A stretch of DNA of 64,000 bases from Lepeophtheirus salmonis (taxonomy: Eukaryota; Arthropoda; Copepoda; Siphonostomatoida; Caligidae), in the NCBI RefSeq assembly GCF_016086655.4, contig NC_052137.2, positions 6,758,001-6,822,000 of the forward strand, written 5' to 3'. The position numbers and the translations under genes were made by a program. Under the pieces are notes generated by a model, which worked only from the letters and a program-made list of their open reading frames with translations, was not told the DNA's origin and did not search any database. How positions within the stretch are numbered: the first letter of the stretch is position 1; every line of letters starts with the position of its first letter. Positions 47,481 through 58,165 of the stretch are shown here, in pieces.

Positions 47481-47940
47481 CGTATGACTGCTATCAATCC
47501 AAGAACAGTCTGAGACCGTTAATATTTTTGTGTACCCATCTAATTCGGTTCTTTGAAGATGTTCGGTCTGGACCGGACTCAAAGAAAAAATCGATCTGAA
47601 TTGGTCTTTTAAAAATATGTATCGGTCTCATTTTAAATTCGGTTTAAATCGATTTTATAGATTAATTGTTGACAAAGTTCAGTGTTTTTCAAAATTGTAA
47701 ACATCGACACAGTAATGTGTTATATAAATCATATCCAACCAAGTGATAGGTCTATTGATTAAGGCCAGCCGGAAACAAAATTAGGTCTTGGACCGAGTTT
47801 CAACACAAATCCCTACCCACAAGTACAGTGTTGATCTTCTACGATGTTTTAATTTTTAATTTTTCAAGTGTAAAATTTAAACGAGAGGTTTTGTGAGGAC
47901 ATTAATTCTACAAAATCATTAGAAAATAGTGCTGGGCACA
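47481..47940. repeat. GGTCC/GGTCT-type repeat region
   Basis: Several GGTCTGGACCGGACTC and GAATTGGTCTTT-type motifs between 47510 and 47830, related to those near 2515, 5985 and 22785. No gene. Confidence 0.4.
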
Positions 47941-47944
47941 ACTT

Positions 47945-48960
47945 TTATTCAATATATGAGTCCTCGTCTCTAATAAATGCCTCCATTCGAAGTCTAAATT
48001 CCTTGCAGACCTTAACTAAGTACTCGGACTCAATTTTGGTTCACATCTTCTTGATGGAGTCCTCTAGAGACTGGACACTCCTGTGAGGAGTAGCACACAC
48101 CATCTCCTCCGGATGCACCTAGATAGAGTATTCCTAGGTTAATAGAAATACAAGGTTATACCATAACGTGTTTACGGCTATCGTTTGACTTCCACCGCGC
48201 TGGTAATATTGAAGTCATAGTAGATGAGTGGTTGTGTTTTTGTCAAAATCTGTTTTTCTTCCCAGGAGTCGGTACACGTACATACGATATATTAAATTGA
48301 AAATTCTAGAAATAGTGAAACCATAGACTAAGAGTGGTTGTGTGTTTTGTCAAAATCTGCCTGTCTTCCCCAGCAGTCGGTACAATATATTAGATAGAAA
48401 ATTATAGCGAGACCGATTACATAATAGCCTAACATTGTATTTCTATTAACCTTAGAGTAGTTTAAGGGGTTGGGGCCTGGAGAGGACAGTATCCCTATTT
48501 TGAGTTCCCATATGTCGGGAAAGTTATGTCTGAGTAAGGCCTCGGTCTTAGCGTCGCGATGCCACGGAGCCAAGTTGTAACAGAACTTTTCACTGGTCCA
48601 AGTTAGCACTTTCTTATGCAGAATTTCGATGTAGGTATCTGCATTGATCTGCTCCTTCCTCTTCACAAAAATGGTAGAGCAGACTCCACAACGCCCGAGA
48701 CCATGGCGTCGGCTGTACTTTTTGTTCTAAAGACATGCATCACTGAAGCTGAGACATTGTGTGGATGTTCGGTTGTGATGTTGCGGCTGTTTTGTTTATT
48801 CACAGTGGCATCAACGGTGTAATTTTTTCATCAGAAAAGAGAAGACTTTGCTCGAATTTGTATTGGCTTGTATAAAATTTAGAATCTTCTTTCCAACCGT
48901 CTCAGCTAGCTCTTTTCAGTGATAAGATGTCTTGTTGTCCTTCTCCGGAATTTTGCACTA
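47945..48960 (-). pseudogene. DD37D-type transposase, interrupted by a MITE
   Basis: Minus strand, from about 48870 down: eroded first-Asp region, NSRNITTEHPHNVSASVMHV, then [29 protein letters not shown] (second Asp replaced by Asn), [11 protein letters not shown] and GPNPLNYS (third Asp replaced by Asn). The frame is then broken by the insertion 48131-48452 and resumes with MVCATPHRSVQSLEDSIKKM, YLVKVCKEFRLRMEAFI and stop. Long dead copy. No terminal repeats identified. Confidence 0.75.
48131..48452. mobile_element. MITE inserted in transposase, TAGAGTA duplication
   Basis: Left end CTAGGTTAATAGAAATACAA, right end TTGTATTTCTATTAACC, inverted. TAGAGTA flanks both sides (48124-48130 and 48453-48459). 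Sub-terminal GGTTATACCATAACG is shared with 2186-2396. The interior contains a direct duplication of about 105 bp (GAGTGGTTGTGT, then GTCAAAATCTG and CTTCCC-AG-AGTCGGTAC) at about 48217 and 48322, which makes this copy 110 bp longer than the other. Confidence 0.75.
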
Positions 48961-49180
48961 ATGGCATTCCGGATTGAAAATAGTAAAACGTATACGACTA
49001 GATAAGATCAACACTGTATCAATCACATGAAAAATTGATAGTATAAAATCCTTCCATTACGATCATTAAGATAACTAAGGATACGGGTATGCAAGAAACA
49101 ATAAAATGTCCATAAAAGGGGACATTTGAACTATGTCATTTGCAAGAAGGGTGGGAAAGAAATATTAGATAAAGAAAATA

Positions 49181-50426
49181 CAGGGTGCGTGGCCAAAATC
49201 TGCCGCTTCAAAAAAACAACAACTACAAGGTTATTTTATAATATTTATTGATAAAATAAAATATCTTTATTCAGATATAGAGCAGCTATCTATTCAATGC
49301 AGTCGCCGTCTGCGACCAACCCCCGCTCAATGCGGCTACGAAACCGAGAACAGGGATTTTGGATCTGCGCTGCTTCTATCTCACTGAATTTCTCCTTGAT
49401 GCAGGTGATAAGAGACTGCTTGGTGTTATGGGAGGAGTGGTTGGTCATGTTCTCCACGTAGGACCAAACAAAGTAGTCCAACGGGTTCAAATCCGGTGAT
49501 GAGGGAGGCCAAGAGGAGAAGGATACGAACGCAAAAGTATTGCTTTCCAGCCATTCTTGCGTCCGCTTAGCTTTGTGGGCCGGAGCCGAGTCCTGCTGCC
49601 ACATCCACGGCCTTTCGCTGACAACAGACTTGCCTGTCTCGAAGATGTGGGGCGGTATGACATTACCCTCACTTGACACGACCCCAAAGACCATGACAGT
49701 AGCCTGAAACTTGGTCTTCATTATCCTGGGGACGTCTCTGTTGTTCACACCAATCCAGCAATGGTTTTGGGAGTTGTGGATATGATCCTAAACAAAATTC
49801 TTCTCATCATAGAAGAACCAGAGCATGTTCGGCGACTTTGAGTTCTTCAAGATGTTCAGCAGCCTGAAGCTTTTGAGCAGCCGCAACCCTTGAGTCTTTT
49901 CAGTCAGAAGTTGGGCTGTCTGACGCCTGTAGGACTTGCACCTTAAGTACTCCTTCACACAACCCCTCACGGTCCACTTGGCTACGCCTAGATCCCTCGC
50001 CATGGCTCTCATGGAACCATGGGGTCCTCGTCGATGATGTCCCTGACCTTGTTGATGAAGGCGACGTCCCGGACAATCGCCTCCTTCTTCTTCCTGTTAA
50101 CAACGTCCATCGGATCCGATGACTCCTCAAGCTGCTTCCTGAGACTTCTGACTGTTCTAACTGGCATTGACAGACGGCCAGAGATGTCAGTATTGCTTAA
50201 TTTCATGTGATCACTAAGCATAATCTAAATAGCAGCGCACCTACGATCTCTCTCATTCAACATAATGACTTTTCTTGGGCACTTAAAACTATCGCTACAA
50301 ATAGTAAACAATAACTGAAGCCTATGACCCAGGAATAAATTTTAACATTAAAAACAGACGGATCAGACATCAGCTGATGGAGTAATGTTGTCTCTAAAAT
50401 GCGGCAGATTTTGTCCACACGCCCTG
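49181..50426 (-). mobile_element. Near-intact Tc1/mariner element, DD37D type
   Basis: 1246 bp between TA at 49179-49180 and TA at 50427-50428. Termini CAGGGTGCGTGGCCAAAATC and the inverse of CAGGGCGTGTGGACAAAATC; the matched region runs about 27 bp (to CTGCCGC). It contains one minus-strand transposase (49290-50263) with very few lesions. It looks much younger than any other element in the window. Confidence 0.9.
49290..50263 (-). pseudogene. DD37D transposase with two stops and one frameshift
   Basis: Start ATG at 50261-50263 (MLNERDRRCAAI), about 27 codons before the first HTH. Order: HTH 1 (NTDISGRLSMPVRTVRSLRK), HTH 2 (MARDLGVAKWTVRGCVKEYL), first Asp in FFYDEKNF, the PRIMKTKFQATVMVFGVVSS region, second Asp in MWQQDSAPAHKAKRTQEW, third Asp in PPSSPDLNPLDYFVW with 37 residues between the last two, and the C-terminus FRSRIERGLVADGD. 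All three catalytic Asp are present. Lesions: a TAG at 50225-50227 and a TAG at 49788-49790, each a likely CAG-to-TAG change, and a one-base loss near 50012 where the frame switches. The rest is open, so inactivation is recent. Confidence 0.88.
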
Positions 50427-51039
50427 TAGAGTGGAGAAAAGGTTTGTTTCGGCGTTTCTGAGTCTCGCCAGCTCTAGGCAGTTGAGCAAAAAACCAAAAA
50501 TTATTACAATGGTCCTCGATAGGTATTGGAACATTTCAGAAGAAAAAGGATAGTCTGTAATTTTTGTACACAAATGAAACTACCTTCATACTTCATTTTT
50601 TAACTATTCACACAAAGATATCAAATTAACTATAAGCTTTGAGAGTTGATTGATTCTAAAATATGATAAAGTCATGTGATGAGTATGAAAAACTGTATAA
50701 CTGGAGGAAATTATTTTTGTGTAACAAAAAAAGGAATAAAATCAATGGTTTGACACCCAATTCCTCACTTTCTCTTAAATTAATATCATTTTTTGTTAAT
50801 GAAATTGAAAAAATAAATAAATTCGAATGTGGATTTCTAAAGGAGGAGAGATGAAGAGAAAGTCTTTCCTTTCTATAGTTTATCAATATATACATAAAAA
50901 AGAAAATATATGCTCCACTTACCATCAAAGCAATTCACATTATTATAAACATTCAATTTTAGTATTGAATCCAAGATTCCATGTTAAAATTTATTACACT
51001 TTAGGCCGGTGTGTTTTTCAACTTTTATCGAATTAAGCC
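50427..51039. other. Non-coding stretch
   Basis: No gene recognised; overlapping frames on both strands here are A/T-rich and lack domains. Confidence 0.45.
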
Positions 51040-51490
51040 TTGTTCAAAAAATTGTGGTATGTTAAGAAAACAATATATGCAAATTTCATTCACATACAAT
51101 GTCATCTTTAGGTAACACATCTCGTTATAAGTTTGAAAGGAGATAAAAGTTCTTTATTTACTCAATAAAGATTAATCTAACGCATTAATCATTATTTTCT
51201 ATTTATAAATTATGATAGGCAGTATTCTAACCTATAAACAATATTTATGAAGTTTTTTTCTAAAGCTGCCATATGGAGCAAAAAGAGAAAAACATAAGAA
51301 AATTGTCATCCTTCCTCTCTGAAAATGTAAATAATGATGCGCGCTATACGCAGATCATCAAATTTTCCTAACGTTTTTTTTCTTTTTTTGTTCCATAGGT
51401 GAATTTTATACAAAAATGAAATACTTACTATTGGTTAAGAAAGTGTGTATCAAAACATATAATGCAAAATAGCTAAAATGTTTTGGTTTT
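51040..51490 (+). repeat. About 500-bp dispersed repeat, copy B
   Basis: Collinear with 19990-20480: ATATATGCAAATTTCATTC, AATGTCATCTTTAGGTAAC, AGTTCTTTATTTAC, AGTATTCTAACCTATAAAC, GGAGCAAAAAGAGAAAA, CGCGCTATACGCAGATCA and TTTTTGTTCCATAGG. Non-coding. Confidence 0.6.
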
Positions 51491-51989
51491 TTTTCATATC
51501 TATATTTACGATATTTTGCGATCTAAAGATGACCTCAAGAAACAATACAGTTTTGCATAGCTAATTTTTATACCAAATTACAACTTTTCCGCACTACCTG
51601 TAATCGAAATTTGAAAAAAAGTTGCCTAATAAATATGTCAACAAAAAATTACAATTTAAATTATATTATAAGGTCAATATTCACACATAGACAGAAAATG
51701 ACGTGATAATCACGAATCTGTAGTTCATTATTTCTTGCCAAATATGGGTTTCAGAATTTATTAATTTATTTTTTGAGGTTTTTTTTTTACTATTTTTATA
51801 TATTAGAGGCAGCTTTGGAAAAGAATAAAAAAATAATTGAAAAACAGAGGTGTTATTCCTTTAAAAAAAACTATACAATTTTGTAGTTAAACAACGATTA
51901 AATTGCATTTTCCCAAGATTGGATTATTGCATATACAGAATGAGCCATAAGTCATAGGGCAACCTACACACCCTAGAAATCACAATAAT
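51491..51989. other. Non-coding stretch
   Basis: No gene recognised. Confidence 0.45.
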
Positions 51990-52803
51990 ATTTATATCTT
52001 GCAAAATCTTCTTACACAATTATTGCAATCAGCGTAAAATTTTCTTTAAATGAGTTCCACTTCATACACATGTGAGCCACTACAGCTCTTAGACGCTTTG
52101 GAACTGCTTTACACGCTGTACAGATGGTCTCCTCCAACAAATTGTCCCATGCGTACACTATTGTGGCCTTCAAGTCGTCAACGCTGCTGTAGTAAGTCAA
52201 ACTGACCTCCCTCTTCAGAATGGACCATATGGAGAAGTCCAATATGTTGAGATCTGGGGAGGAAGGGGGGTTAATTTTCTCCGCCTAAAGTGCCCGAAAA
52301 GTGGTTTGGAACCACTCTTGCACAGGCTTTGCAGCATATGAAGGTGCTCCATTCTGCTGGAAGCAGTAACACCCTTCCCAGTGTTCCTGGATCCAGGAGA
52401 GTACTTGATACTCTAACATGTCCAGATAGACACGTTGATTGACCTTCACACACTCAGGAAAGAAGATTAAGGGATTGTTCGTCTTACAAGAAAACCATTA
52501 CCAAAGCGATGCTTTAGCCCTAAACACACTGCACTCGCTCAGAGGAATGTCCTCGATGCTCTGAGACAGCATCCAGTTGTTGTGGCTGATGTAAGCGATC
52601 TTTACTGTGAAGATCTTGTCGTCAGTCCAAGTGATTGAAACGTGCGTACAAGAATTGAGATTTAATAAGCTCCATCCCCCAGATCAACCTCTTGATCATT
52701 GTGCCCAGCTAAGAAGCTGTGGACGGTACAGTTTAGGTTCTCCTTCAACACCCTAAGCATGGTTTCTTGAGACACGCCAGCCTCATGAGCCATCTTGGTC
52801 ATT
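51990..52803 (-). pseudogene. DD37D-type transposase, second Asp changed to Asn
   Basis: Minus strand from ATG at 52803: MTKMAHEAGVSQETMLRVLK (HTH), NCTVHSFLAGHNDQEVD, a TAA, then DDKIFTVKIAYISHNNWML (first-Asp region), ECVKVNQRVYLDMLEYQVLS, CYCFQQNGAPSYAAKPVQEW (second Asp is Asn, AAT), one in-frame TAG, PPSSPDLNILDFSIWSIL (third Asp kept, 37 residues on) and the C-terminus SSVDDLKATI then RLRAVVAHM. The N-terminus seems truncated and no terminal repeats were found. Confidence 0.8.
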
Positions 52804-53216
52804 AGGGGGATTCATGATCTTGTCGTTGGATGCTCAAGAAAAAAATTGTTTCCCAATAAACAAAGATGGAGGTTGGGTGAGTTATATGCAAAAAAAAAAA
52901 AAAGCAAAAAAAAGAATACAAAAATATTCATCTGCCTAAAGAACTATTAAAATATTAAGTTGAATTAACAGTCCTGAGATTTATTGGTCATCCCATATGA
53001 TAAACGCACATATTTGAAGTTAAAACAAAATTTGAAAATAATATACTTATTTTTATGGAGGTTACTGATTTTTTTTTCAATGGGTGCATCTTTATCCGTA
53101 CATTTTTTTTTATGCACACATCCAACATGCCCATATACCTCATTTTAAGGTATGGGAAAAATAAATCCAATATATTTCTTTAATTTCATTTTTTTATTTG
53201 GTAAGAATTATCCAAT
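52804..53216. other. Non-coding stretch
   Basis: Poly-A near 52890; A/T-rich; the border of the mariner downstream was not resolved. Confidence 0.45.
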
Positions 53217-54179
53217 TTAAGTAAAATAAACACCGTTTTGTTCTACAACTTGTAGCCATTTCAAAAGTAATTTCATAATGCCTCTTTCTTTGAACCCCTT
53301 GTCCCTAAAATACTGGGAGATTCAATTTTCACAAACTTCTTTTGAGGCAAATTTTCCGCCAACGGAATCATTCGCCATAAAAGTGGATGCATAAGAACCT
53401 TCCAACCAAGCTTCCGGCTTGTCGATATGTGTGGCCTGGCGTTGTCCTGGTGGAAAACAACTCTTCTCCTATTGGGCAAAGATGCCCACTTTTGGGCGAT
53501 GGCTTTCTTCATACGGTCCAATTATGTTCAGTACAACTCCCAATTAAGAGTTTGGCCATAGGAGAGCACCTCATAGTAGATGATTCCCCTGTCAATCCCG
53601 CCAAAGACCCAGTAAAATCTGCCTGGATATAAATCCTGGCTTGGCCACTGCTTGCACCATACCATTGCCATTGGAACGAACTTTTTCCCTGGATCCCTTG
53701 TGTCGTAAGTGACCCACTTTTCATTACCAGTAACCATCCACTTCAGAAATGGATCGATTTTGTTACGATTAAGTAGGATTCACAGATTGAAATTCGGTCC
53801 ATGAGGTTTTTTGATTTAACTCGTGTGGAACCCGTATATCGGGATTCATTTTGAATCCAGCCTTATTTAAATAGATATCTACGATTTATTTGTGCAAATT
53901 TTAGCTCTTGGGCAATTGAAATAGTGCTTACTTGACGGTTGGCTTCGACTATTTCCATAATTTCATAGATGGTTTAAATAATTGGTCTTCTGGAGTGTGA
54001 TGCATCTTTGACATCAAAATTACAGAACGGAATTGACGAAATCAAAATTGCACATGATTGGTTATTACAGTATACAAAACATAAACATCATTTACATTTT
54101 TAGCCACCTGGCTTGCGTTTTCGGCTTTATCAAAGAAAAACTGTAAAATATAGCGGATTTTCTCTTTGCGTGCGTACAT
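53217..54179 (-). pseudogene. Mariner transposase with D-to-N and a deletion
   Basis: Minus strand from ATG at 54177-54179: MYARKEKIRYILQFFFDKAE, VAKNVNDVY, a broken FRQFRS segment, then IMEIVEANRQVSTISIAQEL (second HTH), LMDRI and LKWMVTGNEKWVTYD, where the usual GDEKW is GNEKW, so the first catalytic Asp is lost. GIIYYEVLSYGQTLN and VVFHQDNARPHIS (second Asp kept) follow. A deletion then removes the SPDLAPSDYHLF segment with the third Asp. The C-terminus FKERGIMKLLLKWLQVVEQN ends at TAA 53217-53219. Several frameshifts. Confidence 0.8.
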
Positions 54180-55249
54180 CTTTGATACTCAATTAAACAA
54201 TACTGAGTCAAACAATTATAAAATTATGTATAATGACTTTTAAAACAAAATCTTATCTCTTTAATTCCATTTAGCTTAACCCAATAAAAATTATATAACG
54301 CGAGATCCAGATTACTAAAGCGATCTATCGGAAAAATAATGGATTTATTTTTACTTGATCTATTATTATTCAACAAATATGTGTAAAATTGCAACATTTT
54401 TTATATCTGAAAGAACTCTAATCGTAAGTGTGAACAGATATTAGTCTAATTTTACATTAGCAATTACGCTAAGTAGGCAATTAGTAGAAGTCTTCAGAAT
54501 TATACTCTTTCAAAAATCTTTTCAACCCCATTTTAGTAGTAAGGGAGACCCAGGGCACTTTCAAAACCCGCTATTTCTTGGACACGAAATAGCTATAGAC
54601 ACAAAACTTACATTAGGACTGTATAATATAATATAAAAAAATCATTTTAGTGCATTTTTGTGCGAGATGTTATGAAATAAAACCGAGTGCAAAATCCTGA
54701 ATTTATTTATTTAAAAATAGAGTATTTCTAACGGTCGCAGTAGGCCCTACGCTTGCATGCCAATAAAACTGATCCTTACAGAAAATTGAAAAATTTCTAA
54801 TAAGAAAATGTCGTTCTACAAAATACCAGTTCAAAATAGAAAAGGATATATTTGGGCTTTGTATCAGATGCTTTAAGATACCCAATAATTTTACCATTAT
54901 TTCAGCTAATTATGTTCCCCATTTAAGTTAAAATCTATCAATGGTTCTTTCTTTTATTGTGACAACCAATTTGGAATTGGATTGATCCCTAAATGGTGAA
55001 CACGATTAATTTATTTTCAGAAGAATAAAAAAAACAATCTACACTCAATTTGGAGAAAAATCATTCCATCTTGCTTTTGTGTTGATGGGCACTTATTGCA
55101 TATGATAAAGTTTTACCTCGCCTGCTTTTGGAAGAGTCTAACTTGAGAAGACACGTTTAAGTAACATTTTTGTTTCTCAAACAATAATTATATCATTTTT
55201 ACCTGTGTAGGTCGTGCTAGAATTATTAGATATTATAACAGATAAATAA
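54180..55249. other. A/T-rich non-coding stretch
   Basis: No gene or repeat recognised. Confidence 0.45.
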
Positions 55250-55655
55250 GGATGAAGATCCAGTTTATAATGGGCATGTTAAAAAAAAAAAAAGTCGAAA
55301 ATCAACATGGTAATCCTGACAATTTGAAGAATGTTTTGGAGGGAGAAAGAATAATGTTCATGACGTCTCATTAGATCAGCTACAATCAGCTGTTATAAGG
55401 AGGAAGGAAATAAACAAGGATATTTGATAGGATTACTCCGATGTCGATCCCCAATTCTACTATAAGTCCAAAAAGGGCATACAATTATAACTCCACAACT
55501 AATTTTCAGGGCTCCGTCTTTTATGATCACACACAAATCTTCAATCAGTTTGTGAAATTAATTGAATCTATTAAGGAAAGGATGTTCACTACTCAGGGAT
55601 TAAATAATAAAAACAACTGCTAAAGAAAAGAAAATTCCTTCTTTATGTTATCCTC
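55250..55655 (+). repeat. About 390-bp dispersed repeat, copy B
   Basis: Collinear with 5500-5880 over its full length, with an extra poly-A near 55281. Landmarks: AAAATCAACATGGTAATCC, CAATTTGAAGAATG, TTCATGACGTCTCATTAGAT, CCCCAATTCTACTA, AAAATTCCTTCTTTATG. Confidence 0.75.
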
Positions 55656-57379
55656 TAGTTTTTGAAATTAAACGTGTTAAAATTACAGATTAAAACGTCT
55701 TGGTTTTCAATTACGCACCTAATATAGTTCTATTCCGGGGCACTAAGTTTCAAGTATATTTTTTTAATGTAAAAATATGTAATTTCCAAGGACTTTATAA
55801 TTTTTATTTATGTTAATTGCCTGGAGTAATTAGGGGTCGGCTAAAATACCAATTTTGATGTAATAATATATAAGATAACTTCCGAAGAAATACTCAGTAT
55901 TACTCTCTTTTTTTTCATGTAAACGTTCACACGTGACTACTCAATACTTATATCAATTCATATGACGTGTTCTCTTCTCAATAATAATAATAATAGTTTT
56001 AGAAAAACTAATTAATCTGTTTGGATTATTGATGAGTACCTTTAATCTTTAAAGCGCCTACTAATAAAAATAAACAAAATTCATTCTAACATACCAGCAT
56101 TTATATTTAATTAAAATATTTAACAAATAACTGAAAAACACGTGAACTGTATTAATATTCAAAAGAAACCAATAAATAACAAACAAATATCAACAGCTGT
56201 TATACACACACTAAGGTGGCAATAAAATTATTATAATTTTTTTTTAAAAGTAAATGGCTTACGTTAAAATTGGTTTTTAATAGTACAAAAACATTTAAGA
56301 AAAGTTTGAACAGTCTAGAAAATAATTTAAAGGTAGATCAGAAGCCCTAAAGTTTTGAAAATTTATATTTTTAAAGAAAAAAAACAGAGTATTTCCTTGA
56401 ATACTGTCCATACACCGAAGAATATAGTTTTTTTTCGTTTGTTGTTTTTTGTAAAAATCATAAATTAACCAGCCACAGGAAGATGGAGAATTAAGGATTG
56501 TTTCTACGCTTTTAATAAACTATTTCTAGGGAATATTATAATGGAATATTGCCTAGAAATACTCTATGTATGATTTTAATCATTATGAATATGTATCATT
56601 CTGAATTCATTTTAAAAATTGTGAAAAAATAATATTATAATAATAGTCTTGAAATACTTAAAAGAAAAATAGCAGTAAGTATGGTCGACTTATTTGGCTA
56701 ACTACAAATGATTTCCATCCTTTTTTCTAATTCTTTTTTGAGGGAAGGCTGCCTTATGTAGATGGAATTTTAAATGGCTATAAATATTCAAAAATACTGT
56801 ATACAAAAATAAAAACAAGAACCGAGACCGATTAACAATATATTGCAGTATTGGTTCTGGTCTTGTTTCGACTTTTTCGGTTACATTAATAGCAGTTCAA
56901 GAATAGGAGTCGCTAGAGCCACTACACTTGTATAAAGCCCAAGAACTTGATGTTATTTGTTGTCAATATTAAGCATTTTTTCTCTTTTCGATGGAAAGGT
57001 TTGCGAGATACAATAAAAGTAACAATTAATAGTCCACTCAATGCATTTAGTATCAATCAGTACTTATTAAAGCCTTTTTTGTCATGAATGTATTTAGGTT
57101 ACTTCACCATGGTATTCTAATATGAATACTTAATAGGTCTAAAAGTAAGTGTATAATTATGTTAATGTTCTATATTTTTGTGTGAAGGAAAATTGTATCT
57201 TAGGACGGTGTTTTATTAAACTTTTCGAATTTTGATTGCAGCTAAAGAGAAAAAGTTATTCCAATAACAGAAAGGATATTTAATAAAAAAATAGTTAATT
57301 ACTAGAGCTAAAATTTTATTTATACTTTGTTTCTTCATGTTAAAATTAAAAGCAAAAACTATTCATATATAATAAATAA
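55656..57379. other. A/T-rich non-coding stretch
   Basis: A short AACCGAGACCGATTAAC / GGTTCTGGTCTTG block near 56820-56875 is related to the GGTCC-type repeats. No gene. Confidence 0.45.
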
Positions 57380-58165
57380 TAAAAATTTGAAAAAATTAAA
57401 TTATTTTAAAAAAATTTAAAAAATTAAATTTTTTTTAAAAATATTCCTATTATTTTTTTTAATTTCAAATATTAGTTCTTTGGAGATAAATTTTATAATT
57501 GTCAGTTGTTGACAAAAATTAAATTTTTTGGCAATAATATCCAAAATTAAATTTCACATATAAAATTTAAGTATTACACTTTCTCACTAAAAATTTAATT
57601 TTTGGAAAAAAACAAAAAAAATTTGTAAAATTAAATTTAAAATATCAAAATTTTTGACAAAAAATTTCAAGAATTAAATTTTTTACCATAAAGAAAAGAA
57701 AAATAATACATATATAAGTTTATATTTGTTAAATTTCAAATATTAATTTTTTGGAGAAAAATTTCAAAAATCTACATCTATGGACAAAAAATTAAATTTT
57801 TATCCAAAAATTTCAAAAACTCAATTTCAAATATCAAGTATAATTATTAAACTTTTTAAATAAACATTATAAATCCATAGTTACTCCCAAAAAATAAAAT
57901 TTCTTGAAAAATATTGAAAAATTAAGTTTAAGCATTAAATTTTTTCGAATAAAGCGAAGAAAAAAAAATTAAATATTCACTTATATTTTTAAATTTCAAA
58001 TATTAATTTTTTGGAGAAAAATTTCAAAAATCTACAGCTGGTGACCAAAAATTAAATTTTTAGCAAAAAATTTCAAAAATTCAATATCAAATATAAAATT
58101 TAATGATATTTTACGCACTTTGGAAAAAAATAATAATTATTTCCGTCTACCCCCCCGAAAAAAAT
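57380..58165. mobile_element. A/T-unit element fragment, long interior
   Basis: More than ten degenerate units of the family interior (GGAGAAAAATTTCAAAAATC, CTACAGCTG, AAAATTAAATTTTTAGC). Two units at about 57735-57800 and 57995-58060 match nearly base for base, period about 260 bp. Ends near CCGTCTACCCCCCCG. Termini not recognised. Confidence 0.5.
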
